8,246 nt of DNA from Sulfurimonas sp. GTDB taxonomy: Bacteria; Campylobacterota; Campylobacteria; Campylobacterales; Sulfurimonadaceae. The notes under the pieces were generated by a model. The model worked only from the letters and a program-made list of their open reading frames with translations. It had not been told where the DNA came from and did not search any database. Below are positions 7,070 through 8,246 of this stretch, piece by piece. The DNA is taken from contig JAIOSY010000195.1 in the NCBI GenBank assembly GCA_021107375.1, positions 1-8,246 of the forward strand. The letters run 5' to 3'. The position numbers and the translations under genes are program-made. How positions within the stretch are numbered: position 1 is the stretch's first letter; each line of letters begins with the position of its first letter.

Positions 7070-7549
7070 ATGAAAATAGCATTATCAGTAGTTTTAGCAC
7101 TTTTTTTAGTTGGATGTGGTGAAACAAGTAAACACGATGTACAAAAATCTGAGCCTAAGCAGGTTGTGGTTGAAGAGGTAAAAGCTGAAACACCAAAGGT
7201 TGAAGATGTAAAAGTTGAAATACCAAAAGTTGAAGAGGTAAAAAAAGAGCTTGTTGTTGAAGTAGAAGAGATTACTCAAGAGGTTGTTACTCAAGAGTTA
7301 GCAAAAATAATAGATGCTAAAGCTCTTTATAGTGCTTGTGCTGGTTGTCATGGTAAAAATGGTGAAAAAATCGCACTTGGAAAATCAAAAATTATTCAAG
7401 CTTGGTCGGTTGAGAAATTAACAAATGCACTAAATGGTTATAAAGATGGAACTTATGGTGGGGCTATGAAAGGTCTTATGAAAGGTCAAGTAGCAAAACT
7501 TAATGCTGATGAGATTAAAGCAATTTCAGAGTATATCTCTAAACTATAA
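7070..7549 (+). CDS. Lipoprotein c-type cytochrome with Val/Glu/Lys-rich tether
   Basis: This is a single-heme cytochrome c, 159 residues, exported and probably lipid-anchored on the periplasmic side. Residues 1-16 form a lipoprotein signal ending in the lipobox LVGC (Cys16). A flexible tether (about 17-78) contains three imperfect copies of a VEEVKxExPK decapeptide. The heme domain (about 80-159) has CAGCH (Cys90, Cys93, His94) and a small c553-like fold, with GGAMKGLMKGQV giving Met133 or Met137 as the likely sixth ligand and a final helix DEIKAISEYISKL. The ATG at 7070 follows AAAGGA by six bases; an upstream in-frame ATG at 7028 would spoil the signal peptide. It lies 22 bases after the membrane-protein gene, with no clear promoter of its own. 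It would carry electrons between membrane complexes or to a peroxidase or oxidase; the partner cannot be named. Confidence 0.92.
   Translation: MKIALSVVLALFLVGCGETSKHDVQKSEPKQVVVEEVKAETPKVEDVKVEIPKVEEVKKELVVEVEEITQEVVTQELAKIIDAKALYSACAGCHGKNGEKIALGKSKIIQAWSVEKLTNALNGYKDGTYGGAMKGLMKGQVAKLNADEIKAISEYISKL
7169..7249 (+). repeat. Tandem 30-bp in-frame repeat, 2.7 copies, in the cytochrome tether
   Basis: Units at 7169-7198 and 7199-7228 and a partial unit at 7229-7249 each begin GTTGAAGA(G/T)GTAAAA and encode V-E-(E/D)-V-K-x-E-x-P-K. The copies are close at DNA level, so recent tandem duplication or slippage is likely and the tether length may vary between strains. Confidence 0.85.
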
Positions 7550-7556
7550 TTTTTTT

Positions 7557-7579
7557 GCCTAAGTCTTTATGACTTTGGC
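7557..7579. terminator. Stem-loop between convergent genes, possible terminator
   Basis: GCCTAAGTC (7557-7565), loop TTTAT, then GACTTTGGC (7571-7579) form a nine-pair stem with one mismatch. It lies between the cytochrome stop and the last codons of the ThiF-family gene. A T-run (7550-7556) precedes the stem on the plus strand, and no T-run follows it on either strand. It is therefore not a textbook rho-independent terminator; it may instead stabilise 3' ends. Confidence 0.35.
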
Positions 7580-8238
7580 AATCCAAACTTCTGAGTAACT
7601 AACTCCCCTTCATCATTAAAAAATAGATAATAAAGAAAATCTTTTTTAATTTTTAATCCTGCTAAAAATCTAAGTGCTAAATTTGCCTGAAGTGAAGCTA
7701 TATGCATAACAATAGGTGCTGCAATTCCTGCTGGAGTTTTATCTATTATCTTAAAAGCATCAGAGAATGATGATTTATCTATAAAAGCTACCTGACCGTG
7801 AAAAGCTTCAACACTTCCATAAATCCAAGGAAGATTTTCTTTTTTTGCATAAGTATTTATGTCTCCTCTAGTTGGAAGATTATCTGTTGCATCAATAATT
7901 AAATCAACTTCTATATTTTTAAGAGACCAAGTTTTAAAATCACAATCATGTGCAACAGCCTTTACAAAAGGGCATCTTTGCTCAATTATTTGTGCATTTA
8001 TAAGAGCTTTATTCTTTCCCTCATCACCTACCTTAAAAGCGATTTGACGATGGATATTATGGTGACTTACTTCATCAAAATCAATCATATGTATCTCACC
8101 AATACCACTAGCGCCAAGTGCATATGCTAAAGATGAACCAAGTCCACCAGAGCCAATAATAGCGATTTTTTTAGTTGATAAAAGTGTTTGTGTATCTTCG
8201 CCCCAAAGTTGAACTTGACGGTGGAAATATTTCATCAT
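7567..8238 (-). CDS. ThiF/MoeB/HesA-family E1-like adenylyltransferase, short form without zinc cysteines
   Basis: This cytoplasmic protein of the E1-like family activates the C-terminus of a ubiquitin-like sulfur carrier (ThiS or MoaD type) by adenylation. The 223 residues include the arginine-bearing N-terminus FHRQVQLWG, the nucleotide loop IIGSGGLGSS (27-36), DFDEVSHHNIHRQ (Asp53, Asn61, Arg64), Lys77 in the GKNKA segment and DATDN (116-120) followed by Arg124. The crossover region, where MoeB and ThiF carry a CxxC zinc knuckle and a catalytic cysteine, reads DKTPAGIAAPIV, with no cysteine there or in the C-terminal part. The only two cysteines (89 and 99) are elsewhere. The ATG-ATG start lies 8 bases from the window edge and no ribosome site is visible, so a short upstream extension is possible. 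It is transcribed convergently with the cytochrome. Thiamin versus molybdopterin assignment cannot be decided. Confidence 0.88.
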   Translation of the reverse strand: MMKYFHRQVQLWGEDTQTLLSTKKIAIIGSGGLGSSLAYALGASGIGEIHMIDFDEVSHHNIHRQIAFKVGDEGKNKALINAQIIEQRCPFVKAVAHDCDFKTWSLKNIEVDLIIDATDNLPTRGDINTYAKKENLPWIYGSVEAFHGQVAFIDKSSFSDAFKIIDKTPAGIAAPIVMHIASLQANLALRFLAGLKIKKDFLYYLFFNDEGELVTQKFGLPKS

Positions 8239-8246
8239 GATAGTAA

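Noticed and set aside
7106..7294. Asn/Tyr/Phe-rich reading frame on the minus strand
   Set aside because: It is the antisense reading of the Val/Glu/Lys repeat of the cytochrome tether; no ribosome site or domain.
1..8246. tRNA, rRNA, CRISPR, insertion sequence or prophage signals
   Set aside because: No CCA-ended cloverleaf, spaced identical repeats, transposase motifs or terminal inverted repeats were seen; genes fill nearly all of the window.

Overview
The window is compact, AT-rich bacterial DNA with ten protein-coding genes, no RNA genes and no mobile elements. It looks like a chromosomal segment of a Campylobacterota (Epsilonproteobacteria) species, most likely near Sulfurimonas or Sulfuricurvum. 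The grounds are low G+C, a dapC-like gene and murC followed by a small membrane-protein gene (a neighbourhood I recall from Campylobacter and Helicobacter), the GAHGKST form of the MurC P-loop, and a small lipoprotein cytochrome c. The genus call is inference. No stretch longer than about 120 bases lacks a gene.

Left half, minus strand (1-3647). Four genes run leftward: an AlgC-type phosphomannomutase/phosphoglucomutase, pyrC (class II dihydroorotase), an OmpR-type response regulator and a histidine kinase cut by the window edge. The last three overlap in series. The regulator probably starts at a TTG inside the pyrC stop region, and the kinase starts at a TTG inside the last codons of the regulator. 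A second promoter-like sequence sits between algC and pyrC.

Centre (3648-3765). A 118-base divergent intergenic region carries one TATAAT box in each direction, serving algC leftward and the dapC-like gene rightward.

Right half, plus strand (3766-7549). A tightly packed set contains a DapC-like aminotransferase, an unrecognised helical protein, murC, a small two-helix membrane protein and a lipoprotein cytochrome c. The gaps are -8, +3, -1 and +22 bases. DapC feeds diaminopimelate/lysine synthesis and MurC adds L-alanine to UDP-MurNAc, so the core of this cluster is peptidoglycan precursor supply. The cytochrome looks like an unrelated passenger at the end.

Right edge (7567-8238, minus). 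A short ThiF/MoeB-family E1-like protein converges on the cytochrome gene. It keeps the nucleotide-binding fold motifs but lacks the zinc cysteines of MoeB/ThiF.

The most unusual signal belongs to no gene. The word CACATGCC, often extended to TCCCACATGCCAAG, occurs eight times, four on each strand, in five genes and in three codon registers. That is far above chance for DNA of this composition, and it resembles a genome-wide uptake, recombination or modification word.
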